A stretch of 64,000 bases of DNA from Heterobilharzia americana (GCA_944470555.2 OX104127.1:92404708-92468707), one strand, 5' to 3'. Shown: positions 12,830 to 22,592, counted from the first letter of the stretch. A program made the numbers and translations. The notes: generated by a model not told the origin, from the sequence alone.

Positions 12830-13060
12830 CAACGAAGGTAAGTTAGTTAGTGACGGTGTAAATCTTCATCAGCTGAAGTGGCTTGGATACTTGTTGTGCA
12901 TTTTGAGTCACCATCTACCTCAACGTGAAACGCTTACCGAAGGACTAGGTAATGAGGCTAAAATGTGGCATCGGTCCATGAAGTCACTGACAGTCCGTCT
13001 GAGCTGTGTAGGGAAATGTGAATTACCTGTTCGGGGTCCTTGAGACCTTAGGAATCAGTG
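12830..13060 (+). mobile_element. Second non-LTR element type, C-terminal fragment
   Basis: Reads LHQLKWLGYLLCILSHHLPQ, then RETLTEGLGNEAKMWHRSMK, then VGKCELPVRGP. It matches the fragment at 33.19-33.37 kb (LHQLGWLGHVLLM, EGLGCKKTQG, TWHEVSD). This is the tail after the RT domain of a LINE polyprotein with a LxWLGHxLRM motif, distinct from the SR2-like copies. The 13061-13469 stretch shows only an anonymous, leucine/phenylalanine-rich open frame. Confidence 0.65.
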
Positions 13061-13469
13061 ATTAAAGATCATTGATGACATGACTGAAAATCGGTCACAA
13101 TGCCTCAGAACTCATCTCGTTTTATTCATCTTTTTCCACTTTGGTATCACTTTTTTTCTCATCAATTGTTCTTTACCTACTCTTTTGAAGTGTAACAAGT
13201 TGAACTTATGCGAGGTTTCACACTGCTTTTTTCTGTTCATCTTCATTCGATCAGACAGTCTCTTTATACTGTTTTATTGAATCCTCCAGGCAGATCCGTG
13301 ATTTCAATGCAAAAAACCCTTATCGCAACAATGAACACAACGTAGTAATTTCATACAGTTAAACATTCATTAATTATGATGTGTTCAACCAAGACTGAGA
13401 TTTCACTAATGTGTTCTACTAAATGATTAGTTTATATACAATGATCATGCAATACCACTGATATGGTGG

Positions 13470-13695
13470 GGAATATTTGTAGCTCAGGTGGATGGTCTTA
13501 ATTGGATTGTGTTCTCTGAGCTGGGTTATTTAGTCATGCAGCTTTCATCGTCTTTCTAGACGACATCATCACCACTAACTTCAATATAAAGTGAGGTGTC
13601 AATATCTCTCCATGAGTGAGTTAGTAGTTTACCCTGACAAACTGGTTAGTGATTGGTTGTTTCCTCTGATTGTTGTGTATTGACTGTATAGATTT
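13470..13695 (-). mobile_element. PLE-B terminal repeat, left arm of an inverted pair
   Basis: Carries the PLE-B end (GAATATTTGTAGCTCAGGTG, then CTGAGCTGGGTTATTTAGTC) and the hairpin TCGTCTTTCTAGACGA. It matches the ends of the PLE-B copies at 15.4 and 59.1 kb. About 150 bases (13541-13695) are repeated in inverted orientation at 13990-14157. No RT or nuclease sequence lies between the arms. Confidence 0.75.
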
Positions 13696-13699
13696 ATTG

Positions 13700-13975
13700 A
13701 CTGGTCACGGGAGTACAACCAATTTCATGTTATCTAGTCCTGAGTGTAGATCGAATTCTATCGATCATATTTGCAATGTGGCAACCAAGCTAGGAAGCTC
13801 AGCATAGGGTGCACAACACTAGGTGATGCGGGTTCGAATCTCAGGCTGCACATCAGTCCCGTCGAGGTTGCAGATACGCCTTGCTGACGAGTGCCAAAAA
13901 GCACGAAACCTAGGTCCAGGGCTTCTGCCGATTGCCTCCAACCAACTAACTGTATAGATTTTCCTGTTGGTCAGA
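13700..13975 (+). repeat. Hammerhead-bearing tRNA-like SINE (family iii)
   Basis: Starts near ACCAATTTCATGTTATCTAG. It has a tRNA-like head with B box GGTTCGAATCT (about 13833), a linker with CAGTCCCGTCGAGG, the ribozyme at 13878-13922, and the 3' end CCGATTGCCTCCAACC. It lies between the two inverted PLE-B arms. A decayed relative lies at 10.33 kb. Confidence 0.75.
13878..13922 (+). ncRNA. Hammerhead ribozyme, family iii, intact core
   Basis: Elements in order: stem I 5' strand GCCTTG (13878-13883); core CTGACGA (13884-13890); stem II GTGC/GCAC (13891-13894 with 13901-13904) with a six-base loop; GAAA (13905-13908); palindromic stem III CCTAGG (13909-13914); UC (13915-13916), cleavage expected after 13916; stem I 3' strand CAGGGC (13917-13922). 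All six stem I positions pair, one as G-U. All invariant residues I can check are present. A palindromic stem III suggests cleavage as a dimer, as known for schistosome Smα ribozymes. Confidence 0.8.
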
Positions 13976-13984
13976 GATGAAGCA

Positions 13985-14190
13985 GATGAACAGCCAACAG
14001 GAAAATCTATACAGTCAATGACACAACAATCAAAGGAAACAACCAATCACTAACCAGTTTGTCAGGGTAAACTACTAACTCACTCATGGAGAGATATTGA
14101 CACCTCACTTCATATTGAAGTTAGTGGTGATGATGTCGTCTAGAAAGACGATGAAAGCTCCATAACTAACCAATCCACTCAGAAAACATA
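13985..14190 (+). mobile_element. PLE-B terminal repeat, right arm of an inverted pair
   Basis: Reverse complement of 13508-13695 (shared words AATCTATACAGTCAATG, AACTACTAACTCACTCATGG, TCGTCTAGAAAGACGA). It includes the hammerhead-like GATGATG, stem and GAAA pattern. The arm ends near 14190. The following stretch, to 14537, shows no clear feature. Confidence 0.7.
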
Positions 14191-14537
14191 ATACAACCAA
14201 TACTACTGATAATTCAAAGTTTTCTTCGAAAAGAATCAACGCAGTCAGATAGACAATTCAATGTATAATCAAGTGTAGAAGTTCATCAGCTCAAGTTGTC
14301 ACCCTCCAAAATAAATGCTAAGTGGTAACTTCACTGTATAAATATGACATGGTTGGCTTGGTGAGTTTTAGTTCGCACTGTAATTAATTTGGCAAAATGA
14401 GTAAAAACACAATGAACTAATGTTAGTTGGATGGAAGCAATCTGCAAGAAGCCATATACTTAGGTTCCGTAATTCACAGTAAAATTGTTTATTCAATTTA
14501 ATTAAATCACGTGAAAGTAATATTTGCATCTACTTAC

Positions 14538-14658
14538 TTGTCCATTTTTTGAGCTGACACAATCACCACGAATACATATTGTACTAACACATCGATCTTT
14601 AAATTGCAAACAATTCGGAAAAAGATAAGCTGGATCACTTGTAAGCGATTCCGGACAC
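14538..14658 (-). CDS. EGF-like domain exon of the EGF/TSP1 gene
   Basis: Exon of 121 bases with acceptor TTTGTCAAG and donor GTAAGTA. Joined to the exon at 21407-21259 (phase 2) it reads HCECPESLTSDPAYLFPNCL, then QFKDRCVSTICIRGDCVSSK, NGQ. It finishes one EGF-like domain (CEC pair) and supplies the first cysteines of the next (DRC, TIC, GDC), which closes in the last exon (YCICP, YGKYCE). Reading frame, cysteine spacing and both splice sites agree, so this is a real exon despite its small size. Introns of 6.6 kb and 5.5 kb flank it. Confidence 0.9.
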
Positions 14659-14799
14659 CTTGACAAAGAAAATGAAATGTAAATAATATTTAGTAAATAC
14701 TGAATGTCGTCATTATGAATATAGATTATCTTCTTAAGAAGAAAATAATTGATAGTTAATTAGTATAATTGTTTTATATCATACCGTCGTTGATTGGAC

Positions 14800-15075
14800 C
14801 GAACTGATCGGTCTCTATTAGCATATGGGCTCCTGTGCGGAAGCCTCGATATTGTCTGCCTTCTAATTATGTTAATGATGGATCGTGGCTAGCAGTGGAA
14901 GTGGCTGTTGTGGCTCGGTGGTGCAGTGGATAACGCTCTGACGTTTGAAGCGATCGCTCCTGAGTCCGAATTCCTATGGGGACAACATCACTCACTGGGA
15001 AGCAGGTACATCCAACTGACGAGTCCCAAGTAGGACGAAATGCGCATCCTAGATTCCAATGCTAGCCACGACCCA
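14800..15075 (+). repeat. Smα-like hammerhead SINE (family i)
   Basis: The plus-strand unit runs from about 14909: TGGTGCAGTGGATAACGCTC (A-box-like), a degenerate B box (GAGTCCGAATTCC), a CACTGGGAAGCAGGTACATC linker, then the ribozyme. Upstream, 14800-14905 holds the family flank GCATATGGGCTCCTGTGCGG in the opposite orientation, so a second, inverted unit end abuts this one. Confidence 0.8.
15010..15054 (+). ncRNA. Hammerhead ribozyme, Smα-like
   Basis: Stem I 5' strand ATCCAA (15010-15015); core CTGACGA (15016-15022); stem II GTCC/GGAC (15023-15026 with 15033-15036); GAAA (15037-15040); palindromic stem III TGCGCA (15041-15046); UC (15047-15048), cleavage expected after 15048; stem I 3' strand CTAGAT (15049-15054). 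The catalytic core is intact, but stem I has two A-C mismatches, one next to the core. The layout matches the known schistosome satellite (Smα) hammerhead. Confidence 0.75.
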
Positions 15076-15410
15076 TCATTAATGCAAATGATGGTTAAAA
15101 CATTTATCACTACAGACATATAAATAGGATTATGAATGGCCTGATATCTTATTACAGCTCGATTTTATGAAGCTAATTTGAAAATGCAACCGTGAGGGTA
15201 AAAGTCATCCCCAGGTGTTATCCTGCTCGCCATAAGTTGTAGGATTCATGGTGAAATACGTTCATACTCTGTGTTTTTCATGAATATCTCTCCTATTTGC
15301 ATAGTTTTTGTAATCCTGTCTTTCAATGAATCATATTGCATACCATTTACTCATATGCCAATTATTGGCTACACTTCCATTTCTTAGGCAGAAAGTAAAT
15401 ATTGGTTATA

Positions 15411-15483
15411 TTGTGTTCTCTGAGCTGGATTGTTTAGTCGTAGAGCTTTCATCGTCTTTCTAGACGATCTCATCAACACTAAC
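15411..15483 (-). ncRNA. Hammerhead-like hairpin at a PLE-B end
   Basis: On the minus strand: TTGATGA, stem II of six pairs (ATCGTC/GACGAT) closed by TAGAAA, then GAAA, then AGCT and, 19 bases later, AGCTC (a possible 4-pair stem III with U16.1 and C17). PLEs of other eukaryotes are known to carry hammerheads in their terminal repeats. Against activity: the first core base is U, not C, and the expected stem I strands pair poorly next to the core. Confidence 0.4.
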
Positions 15484-15524
15484 TTCAATATGAAGTGAGG
15501 TGTCAATATCTGTCTGTGAGTAAT

Positions 15525-16652
15525 TTAGTAGCTGCCTTGACGAAGTGGCCTGTGATTGGTTGTTTCCTTTGATTGTTGTGTCATTGACTGTATAGACTTT
15601 CCTGTTAGCTGTTCCTCTGCGTCACCTCCGACCTTCCTGCCGTCAATCATTTCTCTCATTGGTTGATGGATCGGATCTATGTCTATACATCTGTTGATTG
15701 CTGACTGACTAACTGAATGACCTGAATGTTTAGCTTCTAAGAATTCTCTGATATACTTTATGTCTCCTCCGTTCAAAATTTCTACATTGTCAAAATTGAA
15801 TTCATGTCCATAGTTGTTATCCACGTGCATCGAAATGAATGATGAAATATCGTGATGTTTAATAGCCGATTGGTTCTCATGTAGACGAAGGCGAAGAGGG
15901 TGACCACCGTGTCCAATGTAGTGTTGACCACAGTTATTACAGTTGATTTTGTAAATGATATTCGGTTTGTCTTCTTTGGTTGTTGCATCCTTTGGTCTGC
16001 ATAATGGTGTTTGGAGGGAATTTGTTAGTTTTTGAGCCACATCAATTCCACCAAGTGGTCTCAGTAATCTTGTCGTGATTTCTGACATACTCTTTATGTA
16101 TGGTAGGATGGTGCGTTTATTGATTTCTGTTGATGACTTTGTAGTTGATGATGTACGGGATAGGCATCTTCTGATAAAGTTCCGTGGGTAGCTGTTCGTT
16201 TTTAGAGTGGACATCAAGTAATTTTCTTCGTTTCTCTGTGAAGTTGTTGTGCTGCAGTGTGTTCTCACTCTTTTCAATAGAGTGTGCACACAAATGATTT
16301 TGTGTGTTGTTGGGTTGTTGCTATTGTAGTTGAGTATTTGATCAGTGTGTGTTAGCTTCTTGTCCACTTGGGTTTCCAGCTTCCCCGTATTTGTCCTACT
16401 GACTAAAACATCTAGGAATGGTAGTTGGTTGTTTGACCCTTTCTCAATTATGAATTTGATGTCATTGAAAACGTTGTTGATCAAACTGTGGATATTTTCT
16501 ATATCATCTTTTTGAATGATGACATAAGTTTCGTCTACATAGTGAATCCAAATGTTTTGTTTGACCACAGATAAGATGATGGCTTCCAGTCTGTGCATCA
16601 CTGCTTCTACAATTAGTCCGGATATTGGTGACGCTATTGGAGTTCCTTTCAT
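15525..16652 (-). pseudogene. PLE-B reverse transcriptase C-terminus plus GIY-YIG endonuclease
   Basis: Longest open frame in the window (375 residues). Residues 1-45 hold the RT motif KGTPIASPISG and the catalytic box YVDE (38-41), where PLEs normally have YVDD. LPFLDVLVSR (77-86) follows the palm. A connector with YLMSTLKTNSYPRNFI (145-160) leads to the endonuclease: YKINCNNCGQHYIG (234-247) gives the GIY and YIG halves and the C-x2-C of the PLE nuclease, followed by RLRLHENQ. The frame runs on through SKETTNHRPL into the terminal repeat, so the true stop may be lost. The fingers and front palm are in other frames upstream. It is called a pseudogene because of that split and the altered catalytic box. 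Confidence 0.88.
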
Positions 16653-17300
16653 CTATTTGTATATCTTGCCTTTGAACTGTACGTATGTTGTCAGGCAGAG
16701 GTTGATGAGTTCCATCAGACTTGAACATTTGAGTTTTGTAAGTTCTGAAAGGTTTGTGTCTTCATTGATCAGGAAGAACATAGTTCAGCTGGCCAATGGA
16801 GGTTTGATGGATGTGTATAATACTGTGACAGTGAAGGATACCATCAACTCGTCGTTTCCTATGTTAATGTTCTTGATCTTTTCTAAGAATTCCGTTGGTG
16901 ACTTGATGGAATGTCCACATGATGGAATGAAGTTTCAGTTTTCTCTAAAGTTCTCTTGATATGTTGTAAGTTGGAGTTTCCGGAAGTGAGACTATTGGTC
17001 GTAGAGGAATATTGGGTTTGTGTAGTTTGGGTCTGCCGTAGAATCGAGGAAGGATAGGTCCATTCGATTTCATACGCCATTTGTTTTGCTTTGTTATTAT
17101 TTTTTCTTTGAGTTTGTTCAGGGTTTCATTGATCTGATTGTCAAACTTTTGGATACGGTTGGTTTCAAGTGGTTGATACACATTTTCGTCTTTGATTAAA
17201 TTTCCTGCCTTCTTGATATAGTCTTTTTTGTCCATGACTACTGCAGTTCGTCCTTTGTCTGGTGAAAGTATAACTATCTTTTCTATTTTTCAGTCTTTTT
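16653..17300 (-). pseudogene. PLE-B reverse transcriptase, fingers and front palm
   Basis: Blocks in shifting frames: SPDKGRTAVVMDKKDYIKKA (about 17280-17200), the fingers motif YGRPKLHKPNIPLRPIVSLP (about 17040-16980, PLE pattern PKxHKPxxPxRPIVS), then VSFTVTVLYTSI (about 16850-16815), corresponding to the SFDVxSLF palm motif with the first catalytic Asp replaced by Thr. ELTKLKCSSLMELINLCLTT leads to the MKGTPIASP block. At least three frame changes separate these. Confidence 0.8.
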
Positions 17301-17419
17301 TATGTTTTCTGTTCTTGAGTGTTCGTTTGAGCGTGATGTCTCTTCTACCAAGTCATTGGTACGATTGTTTGCCGTATTTCTTGTTGAGTGGCCTAATTTA
17401 ATCCTGATGTATTAAGTGA

Positions 17420-17659
17420 CTATTCTAATACCGCAAAGAATTCTGGTTTGGAGGTATCTCTTCTGCTGTAATTCAATCCTTTTTGAAGAAGTTCTTTCTT
17501 TTTTGTTAGTGGTTGTTTTGATAAGTTGGCAACGCAGTCGTTTGTTTCTTCGGTTGTAGATCCTTCTAAGATTTTGAGTAGCTTCATTATGAGAACCTTT
17601 CTTCGTTGTTCTTTGTATCGTCTACTTGATTTTTCAATTGCTGTTGTCAATGTTGTCAT
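17420..17659 (-). pseudogene. PLE-B N-terminal segment
   Basis: 79 residues ending QPLTKKKELLQKGLNYSRRD. This fits the conserved PLE N-terminal region before the RT (pattern LSxxPLTxxxxxLLxKGLNF). The upstream half is lysine/arginine-rich. It belongs with the blocks downstream but is in a different frame. The remaining element DNA to 17995 encodes nothing clear. Confidence 0.7.
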
Positions 17660-17995
17660 GTGTTGTGCCGTATGCTTTTTAGTTTTCTATTTTGATCATT
17701 AATCGCCAATTGGTATTTCGAAGTCCGATGATGAGCATCTATTATCATCAATTGTACCATTTGTCGTCCACCTTATTCGGCTATTTTCCATCACATTGGA
17801 CAGTTAATCGGTGGTCTATATCTGGCATTCTTCGGCAAAACATGCTGACGTAAGCACTCATGGAGAAAGAATATTTGTTCTTTCGGGAAGCTTTCCTCCT
17901 AAAGAAATCCTCCCATCTTCGAACAAAGTGAAGCTGGTTATACTCGTATGATTTTGAAATGGTGGAGAATATTTTTAGCTCAGGTAGATGGTCTT

Positions 17996-18354
17996 GGCTA
18001 TATTGTTTTTTATTCATGGATTATATTTACTCAAGAAGAGTGATGCTGATAGATCATAGTGAGTTAACTGATGCTGCAAATTACATCGAAAAGGATTTAC
18101 GATTGCAGTTTTCACTTCGAAATATATGCATACAGAACACAGAAGGCTACAACACCTAAGGGTAACTTTTAGTCTCACCCCCTAACTGTGTAGTAAATAT
18201 ACTGCATTTCGAAAAATGTATACAACTACGTGTACAACATTATACCAGTAGAAAAACAACTAATATGAAGTCATACTCTACTACAATTCTCTTATATTCC
18301 ATCTATTCCGATTTGGCACCAGGTAAGACAGTATTTTAACTCCTTATATTAATG
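17996..18354. other. Unannotated intron DNA
   Basis: Nothing recognised. Confidence 0.35.
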
Positions 18355-18495
18355 ATGGATACTGACCGTTTTGTCCTATTTAGGACTCGTCAGTTGGATG
18401 TACCTGCCTCTAAGTGAACGATTTTATTCTCACTAGGACTTAAATCCAGGCCCCACTGCTTCAAACGCCAGAGCGTCATCCGTATCTTTTGTATT
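18355..18495 (-). repeat. Smα-like hammerhead SINE (family i), degenerate
   Basis: Minus strand: tRNA-like head with CGCTCTGGCGTTTGAAGC, then ACATCCAACTGACGAGTCC and the stem II partner. The box reads CAAAAC instead of CGAAAC, and stem III and the second stem I strand are gone. Predicted inactive. DNA from 18496 to 19030 shows nothing recognisable. Confidence 0.75.
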
Positions 18496-19099
18496 AAGAC
18501 TAAAAGGATTTTTATTCAGGGGCACAGGAGCTTTCAGTCAAACATACAAGGTAATTACGACTAGTCAGCGTACACAAGGTTATCAAATAATGTTTTCTGT
18601 TGTTTTTTGAAAGGTGTTGTTAAGGTTAAAAGATGATCGCATAATAATCTAGGAAGCAATTGAACAGATAAGAGAATTGGGACTGTCGGAGGAGGGAAAT
18701 AATAATGTAGGAAGATTATGACCAAAGTGAAATAAAAATTAGACGTACCTTTCTTGAATGTAGAGATCAAGAAAATATTCATTATACCCCTTCCCATATA
18801 GGTTGTTTATCATCAAGTGACTAGTTAGATTAATTTCAATGATTATGTTAAGCGAAGAAGTAGGGAAAACAAAAAATATGTGTCATGACTATTAATATTC
18901 TAATAGATGGCTTATTATATGTCAAAGAGGCTCTTATCAGTTATCAAGACAGTTATGCCATAGTCATAATGTGCAAATCTCCTAATCCGAAAGTCTCTGT
19001 GAAACCTGAAGGTTCAGAATTCTATCCCTACCTTGGTCACCGATATGAATTGATGATTATTATTACTATTAATATCATTAATACTATTATTGTTATTAT

Positions 19100-19416
19100 T
19101 ATTATTTGTCCATTGGGTTCCCAGTAAAACACATGGATTCATTAGCACGTCTCCATTACACTCTCTACTCTACAATCCTTCCAACCCAACTCCACCACTA
19201 AACACATACTCTCATTCCTTCCTCACACCATCTCCTCCATATCAACCTCACCTCAGACGCCCAACTCGCCGCTTACAATCTGGGTTCCACTCAACGGCCT
19301 GGCCTACCACGTGATGTCCCCAAATGGTCTTCTCAGTGCATGCCCATTCCAATCCATCTCCACCTCCTTCTGTATATTTGTTGAGCAATAGGTTGTCGGT
19401 TGGTTGGTTGGTTCGT

Positions 19417-19498
<82 letters not shown>

Positions 19499-20770
19499 AG
19501 CCACAAGCCAACCAGCCACAGTGAGTTCCTTGTTGCTTATCCTTGCTGACAATCCATCTCAGCTTCAGTAACGAGCCAGTGTAGACAGCTGTTCACGAAT
19601 GTATGCACTTGTTTGTTGGGAATGCTTTTCATGACATGCCAAGTCTCTGAAGCATATGGAAACACTGAGTTGACTGAATTAGTGTTGAAAATCCGGATGT
19701 TGTTCACACTTCATGCTGAGTGCAGTAGATCTCCACACTGATTTCAGCTTAGTGAAACCATGTCTTGCTGTCTTTTCATCCTGGCTGGCTTTGACGTCCT
19801 CGTCTGTGCCACCGCCATCTGTTGCTGAAAGGATGCTGTCTTGTCTATGTAGGTGAAAGAGGCTACTATCTTTACGTTCTTCCGGTTGATGGTGGTTGGA
19901 GCTTGTTGTTGTTGTTGGGGGTGGTGTTGGTGTTGGTGGTGTTGGTTGGGTATCCTCATCACCTCCACCTCTGTCTTCTCTATATTCACTTGAAGTCCCG
20001 TCTTCGCTGCCCTGCCTCACCTCTTCTGTCAACTTGTTAGTTTTCGTTTGTAGATCTCCAAGTCTGTGCGACACTAGATACAAGTCATCGGTGGCGAAAT
20101 CCAAATCTTCTAGAATCTTTTCCTTGGTCCACCCAGTGTATCCCCCTCCTCTCGCTTCTCACTGTTGTCTGCTGCATGATCCAGCCCCGTCCACTACAAT
20201 CAGGAATATCATGGGTGATAGTAGACTGCAGTCTTGTCTTACTCCTGTCTTCACTTCACTTCAGAGGCATCACTGAGCTTCCATTGTGAATTACTTGGCT
20301 GGCATGTGGCGTCTTCATATATTTGTTGAATGAGATTGATAAATGTTTGTGGCACTAAAACCGTAGTGTTGAAGTAGTTTTCGAATTACTTCTCGGTCGA
20401 CGCTGTCGAAGGCCTTTTCAAAGTGGATGAAGTACAGGTGAGGTAGAGAGTGACTGCTATTCTACGCTTTGTTCTATGATGATGCGTAGCTTTGCGTTGC
20501 AATTTGCTGCGCACATGATTTGTACTTCCTGAAGCCTGCCTGTTCTGGTCGTAGTTTTGAATCCAGCGCATCCTTTAGTCGCTCCAGGATGATGCGGCCT
20601 AATATTTTGCTTGGGGTGGACAGGAGGATGATTCCTTGCCAGTTCTTGCAAACATTCAGGTCTCCCTCCAGCTCTTTTTCCAATCTGCAGGTACCTTTCC
20701 CTCCTTCCAACTTTCTACAATAGTGGTGTGAGCATGTCCGCTGTGGTTAACCGGAAGGTGGATGATCTCC
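19100..20770 (-). mobile_element. SR2-like RTE retrotransposon, longest copy
   Basis: Minus-strand RTE-clade element carrying part of the RT and the whole 3' end. In order: WKKELEGDLNVCKNWQGIIL, LLSTPSKILGRIILERLKDA, KLRPEQAGFRKYKSCAQQIA (RT motifs, about 20700-20480), KAFDSVDREVIRKLLQHYGF (about 20430-20350), GVKTGVRQDCSLLSPMIFL (about 20240-20190), DFATDDLYLVSHRLGDLQTK (catalytic box, about 20100-20050), then SFTYIDKTASF-like and MDWNGHALRRPFGDITW. It ends at GGAACCCAATGGACAAATAA next to an (ATT)n tract. Frameshifts interrupt it and the 5' half (apurinic endonuclease) is missing. It lies in the intron between exons D and C, in gene orientation. Confidence 0.88.
19418..19502. repeat. (CAGC)n tetranucleotide tract inside an RTE copy
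   Basis: About 20 CAGC units with two interruptions, placed exactly between the RTE segments encoding SNKEL and RTNQ. The same position holds GGCT/CAGC tracts in the copies at 26.4, 32.2 and 42.7 kb, but the copy at 62.5 kb has none. On the minus strand it reads as (GWLA)n, a repeat artefact. Confidence 0.95.
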
Positions 20771-21258
20771 CACAAAAGGTTAAACCTATTTATGTAAGAT
20801 TTCCTATCAGTCATTTGCAAATACTGAACATCAAATATACTTCTGTGTTATACAGTTGATTAATTAAATGGTATTCATAGAGTGAAAAACTTTCGAAATG
20901 TACTACTGAACCATCTGAATAAGTAGAAACCATTCAGGCTGATCTGTAAACTTTACTAACCAGATCAGAGTGATCTAAGCATCTGACGCCTGTTATCTGA
21001 CTTGAATATGCGTATACCTAAAACAGGAGAATCAGTTTTCAAATGATTTGCTAAGTGCATAGTCCACGCTGATATTTCGAAAGAGTAGCCAAAGTAGTTT
21101 TTAACTACTCAAGTCCCTCAGTAGTATGTTTCTTTAGTTTATGACACTTTTATGTCAGATACCAGAAAGCGTTGTTGAATATGAAAGACTTTACGATGAC
21201 ACGGATTATAACACATGTGAATACAATGCATACATAATATATGAATGATAGAACTAAC
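20771..21258. other. Unannotated intron DNA
   Basis: Nothing recognised. Confidence 0.35.
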
Positions 21259-21407
21259 TCGCAGTGATATGTATTTGTCCCTGAAGTTCCGATGCAAACA
21301 CCCCCATTAGCAATGTTACATGCCACGTTGCCTGGAATATTGACACCTGATGCCAATTCTAAGCATGGATCACGTGTAGTATTGCAATTCACACCCATAT
21401 GAGTAGG
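21259..21407 (-). CDS. EGF-like domain exon of the EGF/TSP1 gene
   Basis: Exon of 149 bases: acceptor TTTTCTTTAG, donor GTTAGT. It reads PTHMGVNCNTTRDPCLELAS, then GVNIPGNVACNIANGGVC, then IGTSGTNTYHC and two bases of the next codon. NIANGGVC is a typical EGF-like core, and the GVNC at the start would close a preceding EGF-like domain. It ends in phase 2 and joins exon 14658-14538 to give HCECP. Its start is phase 0, which does not match the phase-1 donor of the exon at 34441, so another exon may lie between. Confidence 0.88.
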
Positions 21408-21496
21408 CTAAAGAAAACATTTTTGAAGAGAGAAGTGTAAAAATATGCTTAATATAAGCGTAAAACTTGTGCAATGTGCTAGAATTCAATTTCATA

Positions 21497-22592
21497 TTAG
21501 ATTTGTTTATTTGATTTATAACACACAGTGTGATCTAGTATTATTTACTTGATGACGATGTTTCCAGCATAAATTGTTGCTCATATTCAAATCAGTTCAA
21601 CAAACTAATACAAGAAAAATTTCCCTCACAAGGTAATCAAATTACAAATGAAACATCATCAAACATCGATAGATCAAAGTGGGTAGTCAATCTCTCCTCG
21701 AGAATCCTAAGCTTATCTTGGACGAAAGTACTCGAAAAAGGACTGAACTTCACTTGACAATAGGTCATCTAAAACCAGATATCATATCTAGCATAGAAGT
21801 AATGTTAAGCTCAGTGGATACAGCAACTGCTGAACAGTTTACTGCACAGTGTACGTTAATATGGAAAAGATAAGAGAAGAGATAGCGAAACTTAACAAAA
21901 CTTAGAAATTCACCTCTGAATACTCTACGGAATGAAAATGAAATAGTGATTGCTAAGTTTGATAAAGGCAATTCAACAGTAGTTATAGACAAATTGGATT
22001 ATTTCAACAAAATTGATAAATATATCCAAACAAGACTATATGAAGAGATCAAGAAACCTTAAGATATAGCCACGATTAAAATTAAGAAATCTGCAGCCTA
22101 TCTGGTACGCTGACTAATGCCATCTCTAGGTGAGTCTAAATGTTTTAACTTAATACCCAAAACTAATAATCCCAGCAGAATTTATGACACTATTAAGGTT
22201 CATAAACCAGGTTATGGCATTAGACCCATAGCTGACTTCGGAAAACCCCAACATATGAACTAGCAAAGTACTTACCTTCGATATTATACCCTATTAGAAA
22301 CCATTCAAATTCAGACTAGTAAACTCTTACGAGTTAAAACTTAGGCTTAATGACCTACACATAGAAGAGGATGAAAAATGGTTAGCTTCGATGTAACTAG
22401 TCTGTATATTAAAATATCAATCAATATGGCACTGGAGACAGTCAGAAGTCAACTAAATATTGACTCAGAACCTACTCAGAGTTTTAGACAATGATACGAT
22501 CATGAGTAATAATTTATGCTTGAAAAGCCATCAAGTAAATAATACTATATCACTGTGTGTTATAAATCAAACAGCCAAATCTAATATGGATT
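21497..22592 (+). mobile_element. Penelope-like element A, internal copy with inverted ends
   Basis: An inverted terminal segment (21497-21640, starting ATTAGATTTGTTTATTTGA) is followed by a plus-strand body and a plus-oriented terminal segment (about 22495-22592). The body gives KPDIISSIEVMLSSVDTATA (N-terminal region), VIAKFDKGNSTVVIDKLDYF, RIYDTIKVHKPGYGIRPIAD (fingers), ELKLRLNDLHIEED-like sequence and MVSFDVTSLYIKISINMALE (first palm motif with its Asp). The element then jumps to the terminal repeat, so the YVDD box and the whole nuclease are deleted. Confidence 0.85.

Larger units (their letters stand above)
15400..17995 (-). mobile_element. Penelope-like element B, copy 1
   Basis: Near-complete but broken PLE on the minus strand, lying in an intron in the same orientation as the host gene. 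Order from the 5' side: N-terminal segment (17659-17420), fingers (17300-16945), palm, then RT end plus GIY-YIG nuclease (16652-15525), then a terminal region with a hammerhead-like hairpin (15411-15483). Near 17955-17990 the flank GGAGAATATTTTTAGCTC repeats the family end found at 59.1 and 60.56 kb. Frameshifts separate the blocks. Confidence 0.88.

Noticed and set aside
19248..19552. Proteins rich in GWLA or PASQ repeats
   Set aside because: These are translations of the CAGC/GGCT tract inside a LINE; all frames and strands stay open because the repeat has no stop codon.
19679..20276. Overlapping open frames on both strands
   Set aside because: The minus-strand RTE reading explains the region; plus-strand frames are its shadows.
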